From Aquidulcibacter sp. (GTDB lineage: Bacteria; Pseudomonadota; Alphaproteobacteria; Caulobacterales; Aquidulcibacteraceae), in assembly GCF_020253525.1 (NCBI RefSeq), contig NZ_JADCBK010000038.1, positions 1-62,953 on the forward strand: DNA of 62,953 nucleotides, read 5' to 3'. Made by a program: the position numbers and the translations under genes. Below, piece after piece: positions 1 through 8,687 of this stretch. How positions within the stretch are numbered: position 1 is the stretch's first letter; every line of letters starts with the position of its first letter. The notes under the pieces were generated by a model, which did not search any database, was not told the DNA's origin, and worked only from the letters and a program-made list of their open reading frames with translations.

Positions 1-147
1 GAAACACAAGGTCGCCACTTCAACCCTGCTTAGTCCCGCTTACCAATCCCCAACCGGTGTTGCCGCTGCAGCAACAACGCCCTCTCATTGGAGATGGGGG
101 TAGGATATCTGAGGTTTGGGGAGTGGGGGATAAGTTTTTATCTATGC

Positions 148-300
148 GCTCCCCTCTCCCACAGGGAGAGGGGAAAGGGGTGAGGGCTTGTGGGGGGCAA
201 AAGCTAATTGTGTTCTGAGGTTTAGAGCTGGCCATCATCGTTTCATTTTTGTGAGCGCAAGCCCTCACCCCCGACCCCTCTCCCAGCGGGAGAGGGGAGT
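148..300. repeat. Pair of opposed GGGAGAGGGG palindromic repeats
   Basis: CTCCCCTCTCCC-aca-GGGAGAGGGG near 148-172, and CCCCTCTCCC-agc-GGGAGAGGGG near 274-298, each with an adjoining gtGAGGGCTtg/aaGCCCTCAc tail. The two units are in opposite orientation. Short intergenic palindromes of this kind are widespread in proteobacterial genomes; no function is implied. Confidence 0.65.
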
Positions 301-301
301 T

Positions 302-507
302 CCATCTAGACCCATTTTGGTGGAAACCTTGTTTCACCAAAATGGATCATGAAGCATGGCCGCGACATCCGGGTCGTCAAGTGCGCAGCTTCGCTGCGTC
401 GCAAGCGATCCGTTTTCGAAGAAAACGGACACTTGACTACTCAGAGGTCGCAGAAACAATTTCGGTAGCGATTGGGTGACCAGAATGGGCACCAAAGCGC
501 TTCCAGA
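302..507 (+). repeat. 206-bp structured repeat, copy A
   Basis: Near-identical (roughly 90% or better by eye) to the reverse complement of 8688-8893. It contains a long hairpin at 312-345 (15-bp stem with one bulged G, CTTG loop). It also contains a three-way-junction-like fold: outer stem 376-383 with 430-437 (GTCAAGTG/CACTTGAC), enclosing hairpins at about 385-400 and 410-428 (CCGTTTTC-gaa-GAAAACGG). A 39-codon frame from 349 exists in both copies, but the differences change amino acids, so a non-coding structured repeat is more likely. Confidence 0.8.
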
Positions 508-544
508 CAAAAAGAAATCCCAAAACCGTCATCCCCGCCGAAGC

Positions 545-583
545 GCTGGGATCTTGTGGCACTTTGCGGCACAAGATCCCAGC
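545..583. repeat. Perfect 14-bp hairpin downstream of the M1-permease gene
   Basis: GCTGGGATCTTGTG at 545-558 pairs perfectly with CACAAGATCCCAGC at 570-583, with an 11-nt loop. It lies beyond the 3' end of the minus-strand gene ending at 629 and could help end or stabilise that transcript, but there is no T-run. Flanking gtcatccccgcc and gatgaca sequences look like a REP-type unit. Confidence 0.55.
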
Positions 584-628
584 TCGACGTTGCCGTCCAA
601 GATGACAGCGTTCAGGCCTGAGGCCCCG

Positions 629-3600
629 CTACTTCCCGGCCGTGGCCGCCTCAACCGCGATGAGATTATCGTCGCTATTGCGGTCGATCCGTTTCACATA
701 AGGGTCGATGCCGATAAAGCTGGGCTCAGAGGTCGCGGGCAAAGTGAAGACCACTTGTTGGCGGCCGCTGCGGATCGGGCGGCGTTCAAAGGCCAAGACA
801 TTGGCTTTGGTAAAGGCCTTATCTTCCGGCTTTAGGTTAAAGAGGCCTATTTCCCAAGCTTCAGACATGGGGGCCTCGGTCTCTTTGCCCTCGCCATCGG
901 CATAGAGCTTTTTGGCCTCTATTGTTGCCGTCACCTGCCACCGTCCATCGGGGAGTAGGACCTTTGTCGCACTGGATACTTTGGCATCATAAAGCGTGAT
1001 CTTTTCGAACAAATCGGTGATCAGCTGTTGTTTAACCGGGTCTGGCCCCACCTCTTCGCGCAGGAATGCGATGAATTGGGCGCTGGTCGGATAGGGCGCG
1101 GGCTTAAAGGCGAATTGGGCGATCATCTTGCGGATGGCGGCATTGACCGGAGCCTCGCCCACCTCATTGCGCAAGAAATACATCACCAAGGCCCCTTTAT
1201 TATAATGGATATAACCTTGGTTCTCGACCCGATTGAGCGGCAATTCTTCGACCACTTCGCTGCCGCGGGCACCCAAATAGGAATCAAGTTCGTTCTTCAG
1301 GAATTGGCGGACATGTTCGGGACCCAACATGTCTTCCATCACCAATAGCGCGCCATATTGCGAGAAGCTCTCTGACAACATGGTCGAGCCTTGCTTGTCG
1401 CCGCCAACAAATTGGTGGGCAAACCATTGGTGCGCGATTTCATGCGCCGTCACAAAGGTGACGAGGTCGATTTTCTTAGGATCGCGATTGGCCTGCAGCC
1501 AGCCGATGTCCTCGCTGAAGGGCACCGTATTGGCAAAGGATTGGGCAAAGGTTTCATAGGCCGGAAATTCCAAGATGCGGAATTGACGGAATTGATAGGG
1601 CGAGAAACGCTCTGAGAAGAGAACGAGCGAGCGATGGGCCGCTTTCTCCATTCGGTCCAAATTCGCGGTATGTTTCGGGTGATGATAGAGCTCGACCGAG
1701 ACAGGCTTGCCCGCCACTAAGACTTGCGACCGCTTCACGCCATAGCGCGCCGATTGGATCGAGAAGAAGTGATGAATGGGTGCCTCGGTCACAAAGCGAC
1801 GGGTGATCCTTCCATCCTTCTTGGTCTCTGAAACCTGATAGCCCGGCGCGATGGGGATTTGATCATCGTCTGTGCTGACGGTGATATCGGCATTCACCCA
1901 ATGGCTATCGGGCCGCAAATAATGATGCGCGTCGCCCTTGGGGTCTTCAAGCTTATACGGGCGGCGGTCAGGATCGAGGCCGTATTTTCGCCGCTTAGAC
2001 CGATCGGTCAACCAATTGCCGCGCGAGACGCCCAAAATGGGCGTTAGCTCGAAATTATTGAGAAAAGTACCATTGGCGATCAGGCGGCTTTGACCTCTGT
2101 TATTGGTAAAGCCCTTGCGGCCATAGACGGTTTCAAAGGTCACCACACGCTTTTCGCCCGGTGCCATCGGCGTCTCAAATCGATAGAGGGTGGTGCCATA
2201 GTCTGGCCACGCCTTTTCAACCACGACGCCGGGGATTGTTAGGCTTGCCCGCTCCACCGTCGACTTTTCAGGTAGGACGGCGATCATGCGGGTCAGCGGG
2301 GCACCGGTTTGGTTTTCGATGACATAGCTGCCGGTGACATCGGCTTGGCGATCCTTTGGGCGCAGATTGACGGTGAGCTTTACGTCCGTAATCTTTGGGT
2401 CTGGCATCTCTTCATATTGGGCGAGCGCCTTTTCCGCATTAGCGAGGCTTTCTTCGCCAGCGACGCTGGATTGATAGATGTTGAGCACATTGGTGTTGTA
2501 GAAAATCCAGCCGCCCAGACCTGCGAAGGCTGCAATAGCCGAGGCAAGCACCAAGCCGGTCGCGCCCATCATGCGGCGGGGGAAACGGCGGATACGTGGC
2601 ATCAGACGGGTTTCTGCGCCGCGTCGCCAGAGGCCATAGGCCAAGACCACCAAGACCACGCAGAAGGCACCCCAATAGAGGTCGAACCAGGTTTTGCCGA
2701 TCCAGAAGTGTGCCATGCCGTTAAAGGCACTCAAAGGCGTGCCGGGGCTGCTGCCGAAATTATAGAGATTGTGCTGGAAGCCCATGCTGGCCAAGGTGAT
2801 GGAGGCCACAAGATAGACAACCAGACACCCCCAGCCGACATATTTATTTGGTGAAAGGGCTTGGAAGAAGACAGCGAGAATGGCGAGTTGCAATGCGGAA
2901 ATCGTGCCGGGCACAATCCACCACAAGAGATAGCCCATGGGCTCAAGGCCTGCATAACCTTTGAACAGCTGAACACCCATCCCCGCAAGCATGCCGACAA
3001 TATTGGTCGCCAAAAGGACCAAGAAAATCGCCAAGACTTTTGGGAGCACAAAGGCCCAATCGCTGACCGGCGTGGAATCGACAATCTCTGCCATGCGCCG
3101 CTCGCGGTCACGCCACACCAGATCGCCCGCGTAAAAGCCTGCGATAATGATGGGGATGATCGAGAAGGAGCTTTGGAGAGCGACGACCATCAACCGTGTG
3201 ACAGGCTCAATCGCGGTTCCGCGCACTTCATCCGCAAAGAGAAGCGCGCCCATGGCGTTAAAGAGGCCCAAAGCCAAGAGCACAAAAAAGGCTGGGCTGA
3301 AGAGGACAGCCCTCACATCAAATAGGGTGCGCGCCCAAAGTTGCGCGGTGCGGACTTGACCTGTCAGGACAGGGGCGATGACCGGGGCTGTGGCCACAAT
3401 TGGCGCAGCAACCGCTTTACCTGCTTTGGCGGCTTTATCCGCTTTTGCGCCTTTGCCGCCCGGGCGATAGAGGAGGAAAGCCAAGCCCAAAAAGGCCAAG
3501 GCGACCGAAAGCCAGATCGCGCGATTCTGCAGGAAGGTGCCGACCAATTCTGGCAATCGCGTGTTGCGGTCGGCCGCGGTCCAATATTCGGTTTGCCGGA

Positions 3601-4261
3601 ACAAGGCGCGGACACCTGTTGGGTCCGCCAGGCCCGCAACATCCTTCAACTCAGGCTTGTCGAACAAGACACCCGTGGTGACCCAGGCAATCAAGATACC
3701 GATAAGCGCCAGATAGGCCCCCATCATCGACCGTGTCGCGGTCGCAAAGGCAAACAACATGGCGCCAAACACAAACAGCATCGGCAAAGCGATGATGAAA
3801 TAGGCAAAGGCATAATGGCTGAGGACCAAGGGGCCGACCTTTTCCTGATCCAGCCACGGCATGAAAGAGCCGATCAGGATTGCTAAAGGTACCGACAAAT
3901 AGCCCACAGCCGCCGCCATCCAAGACCCGGCAAAGCGGCCGTACAGATAGGCCCCCTTGCCCAAGCGCGTCGCGCGCAGGATCGGGCCATAGCCGGTCTC
4001 ATCATCGCGGGTGACGGCGTTGGCCACAAAGGCTGTAACGGCAAACAAGGCGAAAATGCCCATCACCATGACGGTTTGGTTGATGGCAAATGGCGAATTA
4101 ATATTGGTATTGCCCGTGCCACCAATCTGGATTTCATCCACGGTGACAGCCCCGAAAGTCAGCAAGAAAAAGAGCGTAAAGCTGACCCAAAGGACCGGGT
4201 TACGGAGTTGATAGCCGAACTCAAAGCCGGCCACGGACAGGAATTGGCGCAAGGATTTCAT
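629..4261 (-). CDS. ABC transporter permease / M1-family aminopeptidase fusion
   Basis: 1210-residue membrane protein. Residues 1-270 and about 310-600 are hydrophobic multi-span ABC-2 type permease halves, joined by a Lys/Ala-rich linker near 272-300. The remaining ~600 residues are an extracytoplasmic M1 (gluzincin) peptidase domain with the zinc motif HEIAHQWF near residue 940 and a following MLSES glutamate, 19 residues on, which is usual for this fused family. The start 16 bp after the ATPase gene makes the two an operon. The family is known but its substrate is not; export with coupled peptide trimming is inference. The gene runs to 629 with no frameshift. Confidence 0.93.
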   Translation of the reverse strand: MKSLRQFLSVAGFEFGYQLRNPVLWVSFTLFFLLTFGAVTVDEIQIGGTGNTNINSPFAINQTVMVMGIFALFAVTAFVANAVTRDDETGYGPILRATRLGKGAYLYGRFAGSWMAAAVGYLSVPLAILIGSFMPWLDQEKVGPLVLSHYAFAYFIIALPMLFVFGAMLFAFATATRSMMGAYLALIGILIAWVTTGVLFDKPELKDVAGLADPTGVRALFRQTEYWTAADRNTRLPELVGTFLQNRAIWLSVALAFLGLAFLLYRPGGKGAKADKAAKAGKAVAAPIVATAPVIAPVLTGQVRTAQLWARTLFDVRAVLFSPAFFVLLALGLFNAMGALLFADEVRGTAIEPVTRLMVVALQSSFSIIPIIIAGFYAGDLVWRDRERRMAEIVDSTPVSDWAFVLPKVLAIFLVLLATNIVGMLAGMGVQLFKGYAGLEPMGYLLWWIVPGTISALQLAILAVFFQALSPNKYVGWGCLVVYLVASITLASMGFQHNLYNFGSSPGTPLSAFNGMAHFWIGKTWFDLYWGAFCVVLVVLAYGLWRRGAETRLMPRIRRFPRRMMGATGLVLASAIAAFAGLGGWIFYNTNVLNIYQSSVAGEESLANAEKALAQYEEMPDPKITDVKLTVNLRPKDRQADVTGSYVIENQTGAPLTRMIAVLPEKSTVERASLTIPGVVVEKAWPDYGTTLYRFETPMAPGEKRVVTFETVYGRKGFTNNRGQSRLIANGTFLNNFELTPILGVSRGNWLTDRSKRRKYGLDPDRRPYKLEDPKGDAHHYLRPDSHWVNADITVSTDDDQIPIAPGYQVSETKKDGRITRRFVTEAPIHHFFSIQSARYGVKRSQVLVAGKPVSVELYHHPKHTANLDRMEKAAHRSLVLFSERFSPYQFRQFRILEFPAYETFAQSFANTVPFSEDIGWLQANRDPKKIDLVTFVTAHEIAHQWFAHQFVGGDKQGSTMLSESFSQYGALLVMEDMLGPEHVRQFLKNELDSYLGARGSEVVEELPLNRVENQGYIHYNKGALVMYFLRNEVGEAPVNAAIRKMIAQFAFKPAPYPTSAQFIAFLREEVGPDPVKQQLITDLFEKITLYDAKVSSATKVLLPDGRWQVTATIEAKKLYADGEGKETEAPMSEAWEIGLFNLKPEDKAFTKANVLAFERRPIRSGRQQVVFTLPATSEPSFIGIDPYVKRIDRNSDDNLIAVEAATAGK

Positions 4262-4277
4262 GATGAAGGTCCCGATC

Positions 4278-5156
4278 TCAAGCGGCAGCGCGCATGGCAG
4301 CTAGGGTTGAGAAATAGACATCTTCCAATCCGCCTTCGACCGAGACAAAGCCAGCCTCGGGTTCTTGATCGGCCAAGACGTGAATGACGGTTTGCCCCCC
4401 AAAGAGGCGCGAGGAAATCACGTGCATCCGCGCTTGATAATCGGCTAAGGCCGCCCGCGCGATGGTCTTGCGCCAGACCCTGCCCGACAGGGCCTGGGTT
4501 AAGTCCTTTGGCGCCCCCTCAGCCACAATCCGACCCCCAGCCAAAATGGCCATAGCCGGACAAAGGTCGGCGACATCTTCCACAATGTGCGTGGACAGGA
4601 TCACCACCACTTCATCGCCGATTGCGGCGAGCAGGTTCAAGAAGCGATTGCGCTCCTCTGGGTCGAGGCCCGCGGTCGGCTCATCCACGATGATGAGTTT
4701 TGGAGCCCCAATCAGGGCCTGAGCGATGCCAAAACGTTGACGCATCCCACCCGAAAACCCTGCGATGGCCTTGTTGCGAACCTGCCAGAGATTGACCTGA
4801 TTTAAGAGCCCTTCAACGACTTCCTTGCGCTCCTTCGCGCCAGCAAAGCCCTTTAGAATGGCCATATGGTTCAGCATGTCCTTGGCGGTCACGCGCGGAT
4901 AGACGCCAAAATCTTGCGGCAAATAGCCCAAAGTCTCGCGCAAAAGTTCTGGCTGCTGCAGCACGTCAATCTTGCCAAACTCAATCGCGCCCGATGTGGG
5001 GGTCTGCAAGGTCGCAATGGTGCGCATCAAGGTGGATTTGCCCGCACCATTAGGCCCCAAAAGGCCGTACATGCCCGGAGAAATGGTCAAATTGACATCA
5101 TCAAGCGCTTTCACGCCATTGCTATACACATGCGTCAGGCCGGAAATCTTAAGCAT
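4278..5156 (-). CDS. ABC transporter ATP-binding protein
   Basis: 292-residue ATPase that would power the permease encoded just downstream. Walker A is GPNGAGKST near residue 35-43, the signature is FSGGMRQR near 135, and Walker B with the D-loop is LIIVDEPTAGLDPEER near 153-168. The His switch lies in ILSTHIVEDVADLC. The ATG follows GGGGGA at a good distance. It is of the DrrA/CcmA-like class that pairs with ABC-2 permeases. The C-terminal ~80 residues are a family-specific extension of unknown role. Confidence 0.95.
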   Translation of the reverse strand: MLKISGLTHVYSNGVKALDDVNLTISPGMYGLLGPNGAGKSTLMRTIATLQTPTSGAIEFGKIDVLQQPELLRETLGYLPQDFGVYPRVTAKDMLNHMAILKGFAGAKERKEVVEGLLNQVNLWQVRNKAIAGFSGGMRQRFGIAQALIGAPKLIIVDEPTAGLDPEERNRFLNLLAAIGDEVVVILSTHIVEDVADLCPAMAILAGGRIVAEGAPKDLTQALSGRVWRKTIARAALADYQARMHVISSRLFGGQTVIHVLADQEPEAGFVSVEGGLEDVYFSTLAAMRAAA

Positions 5157-5310
5157 AATAGTCCCCCGTTTTAACGAAGGGTAACGCGCCTATTTTCGGG
5201 CGGCAATGGCCCCAAACCATTAAATTATCGTCACAAACTTTTCGGAAGAAACCGAACTTTAGACAACGCCTCGTGAAGCGGCAGTCTCACCAAAGCCCTA
5301 AGCGGGCATC

Positions 5311-5341
5311 AAAAAGGGCCCAAGCCTTCCAGCTTGAGCCC
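5311..5341 (-). terminator. Rho-independent terminator of flagellin A
   Basis: On the minus strand, GGGCTCAAGC-tggaag-GCTTGGGCCC is followed by TTTTT. It lies about 30 bp past the flagellin stop codon. The downstream flagellin gene at 60 kb has a near-equivalent structure. Confidence 0.88.
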
Positions 5342-5371
5342 AGTTTGAAGGAGATGTGTGTTATTGTTCGT

Positions 5372-6196
5372 TTAGCGGAACAGCGACAGGGCCGCCTGCG
5401 ACGAGCTATTGGCAATCGACAGCGCCTGAATGCCCAGCTGAGACTTGGTTTGCAGAGCCTGCAGCTTGGCGCTTTCCTTGGCGAGGTCAGCGTCAGCAAT
5501 CGCGCCAATCCCGTTGTTCAAAGCATCTTGCAGTTTGCCGATGAAGGTGCGGTGCACTTCCAAACGCTTTGCACCAGCACCCCAGGTTGCCAATTGGGTA
5601 CCCAAGTTGGTGATCGAGGCGTTGACCAAGCCCAAAGCGGTGGCCGAGGTTGTGTTGTCCGTCAGAACGCTACCGGCTGCAACCGTCACGACCGTGCCGC
5701 CCAAAGCCAAGCTGGCGCCGTTGACGGTGATGGTGTTACCACCTGCGGCGTCACCCAAGGCGACGGCGTTGTTCGGGGTACCTGCAATCATGTTCGCCCC
5801 ATCGAAGACGGCGTTTGCAATGACGCTGGTGATTTGGTCACGAAGCTGAGCAAAGTCTGCGGCCAACGCGGCTTGAGCCGAGGCCGAGTTACCGGCTTGG
5901 GTGCCGGCCAAAGCCTTGCCCTTCATCTCGTTGAGAAGTTCCATGATGCTCTCACCAGCAGCAATGCCGGTGTCGAGGATGGAGGCTGCACGGTCAGTCG
6001 ATTCACGGACGCGGTCATAGGCACCAACGTCAGAGCGCATCTTGTTGGCAATCGCCCAGATTGCACCATTATCTTTTGCGGAAGCGACCTTCAAACCCGT
6101 CGAAATTGCGTTTTGGGTTCTGTCGAGGTCTGAATTGGTCTTATTCAAAGTTTGAAGCGCGACCATAGCGCCTTGATTCGTGTTTACGCTGAGCAT
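5372..6196 (-). CDS. Flagellin (copy A)
   Basis: 274-residue flagellin, the filament subunit exported by the flagellar type III apparatus. The N-terminal D0/D1 region (MLSVNTNQGAMVALQTL) and the C-terminal helix ending LSIANSSSQAALSLFR are typical of short Caulobacterales flagellins; the variable middle is minimal. The start at 6196 rather than 6214 is preferred because the second flagellin conserves GGGCTAGAAATGCTCAGC around the same ATG. It is about 90% identical by eye to the gene at 60024-60848 and has the same length. A structured leader precedes it. Confidence 0.95.
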   Translation of the reverse strand: MLSVNTNQGAMVALQTLNKTNSDLDRTQNAISTGLKVASAKDNGAIWAIANKMRSDVGAYDRVRESTDRAASILDTGIAAGESIMELLNEMKGKALAGTQAGNSASAQAALAADFAQLRDQITSVIANAVFDGANMIAGTPNNAVALGDAAGGNTITVNGASLALGGTVVTVAAGSVLTDNTTSATALGLVNASITNLGTQLATWGAGAKRLEVHRTFIGKLQDALNNGIGAIADADLAKESAKLQALQTKSQLGIQALSIANSSSQAALSLFR

Positions 6197-6224
6197 TTCT
6201 AGCCCCTCATCCATACTGGTTTTC

Positions 6225-6260
6225 CCCCGCTACGAGCGAGGTGTATTCGTTTTGAATACC
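6225..6260 (-). promoter_or_regulatory. Structured 5' leader of flagellin A mRNA
   Basis: On the minus strand, hairpin 1 has stem GTATTC/GAATAC (6254-6259 with 6243-6248). It is followed directly by hairpin 2, CC-CGCT-cgt-AGCG-GG (6225-6241), about 28 nt before the start codon. The same two hairpins precede flagellin B with a compensatory A-T to G-C change in hairpin 1. In Caulobacter, FlbT binds the flagellin 5' leader; whether this is its site is inference. Confidence 0.7.
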
Positions 6261-6642
6261 TGACCAGCCTAAGATCGAGTTCTGAATCCGACGTTGAGAA
6301 ACGTGGTAAACAAAATGCTACCAATAGAGAAAATACCGTATTGTTAAGTAATGAACATGGTTGAGAAGTTGCTTGCTCCTTTGATTTAGCAGCATAGCAA
6401 TGAGGATAATCCCATGACTCTCTTTGAGTATTTATAGTTTATTTGACTGCCCTCGAGGCTGGGCCAAGCCAAAAATAGGGCTTTGAAAAAAGACACGAAA
6501 AAAATTTCAGGTGCGGCTGCGATTTTGGCAGGTGACCCTGCATTTTCTTTCCTGCGGCGGCAAATCGGCTCTAAACGCCCGCTTGAAACGCGCCTGCGCC
6601 TTAACCTGTCAGATGGTTTGGCGAAAGGCTTTGGGATTGCCT
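6261..6642. other. Flagellin A upstream region, no gene seen
   Basis: About 380 bp, relatively AT-rich, between the flagellin leader and the end of the YjdM-like gene. The first ~60 bp resembles the region upstream of flagellin B (minus strand TTTCTCAA, GTCG and AGAACT blocks in the same order), so the promoter is probably here. A clear sigma-54 (TGGCAC-N5-TTGC) or sigma-28 match could not be fixed by eye. Confidence 0.5.
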
Positions 6643-6951
6643 TTAATGTTTGCGGACGAATTCTGCCCGCAGGACCAGACCGCGAATACCGTCGTGCTTG
6701 CAGTCAATCTCCTGCGCATCGCCCGTTAACCGAATGGAGCGGATGATCGTGCCGCGACGCAAGGTTTGGCCCGCGCCCTTTACGTCCAGATCCTTGACCA
6801 AAACCACGGCGTCGCCATCCTGCAGCACATTGCCAACCGCATCGCGCACCACCACAGCGCTTTCAGCTTGCGTGCGTGCCGCCAGTTCCGATGCCGGCAT
6901 CCATTCGCCGCTGGCTTCATCATAAACATAGTCATCGTCGCTGGCGCTCAT
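6643..6951 (-). CDS. yjdM: YjdM/PhnA-type protein
   Basis: 102 residues. The C-terminal ~65 residues match the PhnA/YjdM domain: VRDAVGNVLQDGDAVVLVKD, then LDVKGAGQTLRRGTIIRSIR, IDCKHDGIRGLVLRAEFV and a terminal KH. The zinc-ribbon N-terminus of E. coli YjdM is missing; instead there is a short acidic start and a YDEASGEWMPASE segment. The old 'alkylphosphonate utilisation PhnA' label is a misnomer and the function is unsettled. The ATG is preceded by AGGAACC. It is divergent from the XRE gene. Confidence 0.85.
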   Translation of the reverse strand: MSASDDDYVYDEASGEWMPASELAARTQAESAVVVRDAVGNVLQDGDAVVLVKDLDVKGAGQTLRRGTIIRSIRLTGDAQEIDCKHDGIRGLVLRAEFVRKH

Positions 6952-7026
6952 GGTGGGGTTCCTAGCTTATCGTCAGGGCCTGATTGACATAGTGCCATTC
7001 AGAAGACAAGCTTGAGCAGTAGGAAC

Positions 7027-7043
7027 TGATGTTTCAAACATCA
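7027..7043. promoter_or_regulatory. Perfect palindromic operator before the XRE gene
   Basis: TGATGTTT-C-AAACATCA is an 8-bp perfect inverted repeat around one base, ending 14 bp before the ATG at 7057 and next to the ribosome-binding site. This placement is typical for autorepression by a small HTH regulator. Confidence 0.7.
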
Positions 7044-7056
7044 AAAAGGGAATACT

Positions 7057-7305
7057 ATGCTGACTTCTGCCCAACTGAAAGCGGCCCGTGCCCTTTTAGG
7101 CCTCGACCAAGCGGATCTGGCACTCGCAGCTGGGGTATCCTTGCCCACCATCCAGCGGATGGAGGCCAGTGACGGCATTGTGCGGGCACAAGTCGATAGC
7201 TTGATGAAAGTATTAGACGCACTCGATCGTTTGGGGGTTGAGGTCATAGGTCCGGGGCAGGCAAGCAGCGCGGGTGGCCGGGGGGTGCGGCTGAAAGATG
7301 CCTGA
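7057..7305 (+). CDS. Small XRE-family HTH regulator
   Basis: 82 residues that are almost entirely one Cro/CI-type helix-turn-helix: LDQADLALAAGVSLPTIQRM is the core (residues ~17-36). A short C-terminal tail follows. The start follows AGGGAATACT. Its last 8 bp overlap the start of the SulP gene, so the two are translationally coupled and probably co-regulated through the palindrome at 7027-7043. Confidence 0.88.
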   Translation: MLTSAQLKAARALLGLDQADLALAAGVSLPTIQRMEASDGIVRAQVDSLMKVLDALDRLGVEVIGPGQASSAGGRGVRLKDA

Positions 7306-8602
7306 GACCGCGCCAGACCCCGCCCGCAGCTTTAAGCCAAAGCTGATCAGTGTCCTGAAGGAAGGCTATGGCTTGCGGGCTTTCGGCAAGGATGCATTGG
7401 CGGGGGCAACTGTGGCGGTGGTTGCTTTACCCCTATCCATGGCGATTGCCATTGCGTGCGGCTTGCCGCCGGAGAAGGGGTTGATTACGGCCATTGTGGG
7501 CGGCCTGATTGTATCGGCAACTGGCGGCAGCCGCTATCAAATCGGTGGACCAGCGGGGGCCTTTATTGTGCCCGTGGCTGGAACCTTCCTGGCGTATGGA
7601 ATTGCGGGCATGATCACAGCGACGTTTCTGGCGGGCATTTTCTTGATCCTTGCTGGCGTGCTCCGCTTGGGCCGATTTGTTCGCCTGATACCGAAATCAG
7701 TTGTGTTGGGCTTTTCCGCCGGGATCGCCATCATCATCGCCGCAAGCCAGTTACATGATTTCCTGGGGCTCACGATTGTCCATGAGCCGGCAGACCTCAC
7801 CGGAAAAATCGGCACACTTTATGCTGCCCGGGGCAGTTTCAACCCAGCCGCCTGCGCGCTTGCGCTCCTAACCATGGCGATCATTTTATGGGCACGCCGC
7901 TGGCAACCCGCCTTCCCCGGCATGTTACTGGCCATTGTCCTTACAAGTTTTATGACCGCGCAGTTTCCCATACCGGTTGAGACCTTAGGCGATCGATTTG
8001 GGGCTTTGGCAGGCATTTGGCCGCCCCCCAGCCTGCCCCAGCTTGATCCCGCTTTCATCCTTAAACTCTTGCCTTCGGCGGCATCCTTTGCCTTGTTAGG
8101 GGCTATTGAATCGCTGCTTTCTGCCACGGTGGCCGATTCCATGGGCGGGCGGCAACATCGACCAGACGCCGAACTAATTGCCCAAGGCTTGGCCAATATG
8201 GGGGCCGCCCTATTTGGCGGCTTCTGCGTCACAGGCACCATCGCCCGCACGGCGACCAACATCCGCGCCGGGGCCCATGGCCCGATTGCAGGCATACTTC
8301 ATGCTGGCTTTGTGCTGATTGCCTTCTTAGCCCTGATGCCGCTGGCAGCCCATATTCCCTTCGCCACCTTAGCCGGGGTCCTTATGGTGGTAGCTTGGGG
8401 GATGATTGAACGCCATGAGATTGCAAACGTCGCCAGATCCTCCTTCCACCATGCCGCAGCCATGCTTATCACTTTGCTTGTGGTCGCTTGGTTTGATTTA
8501 ACCGCCGGCATTGCCGCGGGCTGCGCCCTGATCGCGGTTGGCACGTGGGTGAAACTAAGGGTCATCAAGACAGACCCAGATAGACGGCATCCACCTTCGT
8601 GA
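7298..8602 (+). CDS. SulP-family anion transporter without STAS domain
   Basis: 434 residues with 10 or more hydrophobic segments and the SulP signature region YQIGGPAGAFIVPVAGTFLA (about residues 80-100). Also seen is SMGGRQHRPDAELIAQGLAN (~280-300), typical of SLC26/SulP carriers of sulfate, bicarbonate or other anions. It ends shortly after the last membrane segment, so the cytoplasmic STAS domain of ~100-130 residues is absent. The ligand cannot be told from sequence. Confidence 0.92.
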   Translation: MPETAPDPARSFKPKLISVLKEGYGLRAFGKDALAGATVAVVALPLSMAIAIACGLPPEKGLITAIVGGLIVSATGGSRYQIGGPAGAFIVPVAGTFLAYGIAGMITATFLAGIFLILAGVLRLGRFVRLIPKSVVLGFSAGIAIIIAASQLHDFLGLTIVHEPADLTGKIGTLYAARGSFNPAACALALLTMAIILWARRWQPAFPGMLLAIVLTSFMTAQFPIPVETLGDRFGALAGIWPPPSLPQLDPAFILKLLPSAASFALLGAIESLLSATVADSMGGRQHRPDAELIAQGLANMGAALFGGFCVTGTIARTATNIRAGAHGPIAGILHAGFVLIAFLALMPLAAHIPFATLAGVLMVVAWGMIERHEIANVARSSFHHAAAMLITLLVVAWFDLTAGIAAGCALIAVGTWVKLRVIKTDPDRRHPPS

Positions 8603-8640
8603 CGGGGCGTAAGCCCAGCCCCAGACTTTGCGCCGGAAAG

Positions 8641-8667
8641 CGCGCTCTCCGCTTTGCTTTGGCGGGG
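8641..8667 (+). repeat. Dispersed repeat, copy 1
   Basis: A 27-bp string beginning CGCGCTCTCCGCTTTGC is identical at 10444-10470. Looser relatives occur near 8610-8640 and 11112-11146 (AAGCCCAG(C/T)CCCAGAC). It is intergenic. Confidence 0.75.
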
Positions 8668-8687
8668 ATGGCTCTGTTTTGGATTTT

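Larger units (their letters stand above)
1..628. other. Non-coding, repeat-rich stretch
   Basis: No convincing gene. It holds two opposed copies of a CCCTCTCCC...GGGAGAGGG type palindromic repeat (about 148-190 and 258-300), one copy of a 206-bp structured repeat (302-507), and a hairpin at 545-583. The reading frames here translate the repeats and show no domain. The 3' end of the permease-peptidase gene enters at 629. Confidence 0.7.

Noticed and set aside
349..468. Small frame MKHGRDI... in both copies of the 206-bp repeat
   Set aside because: Differences between copies alter amino acids and the frame ends differ; conserved hairpins explain the similarity better.
5273..6133. 286-codon plus-strand frame over flagellin A
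   Set aside because: Flagellin on the minus strand has start, leader and terminator; the opposite frame has none of these.
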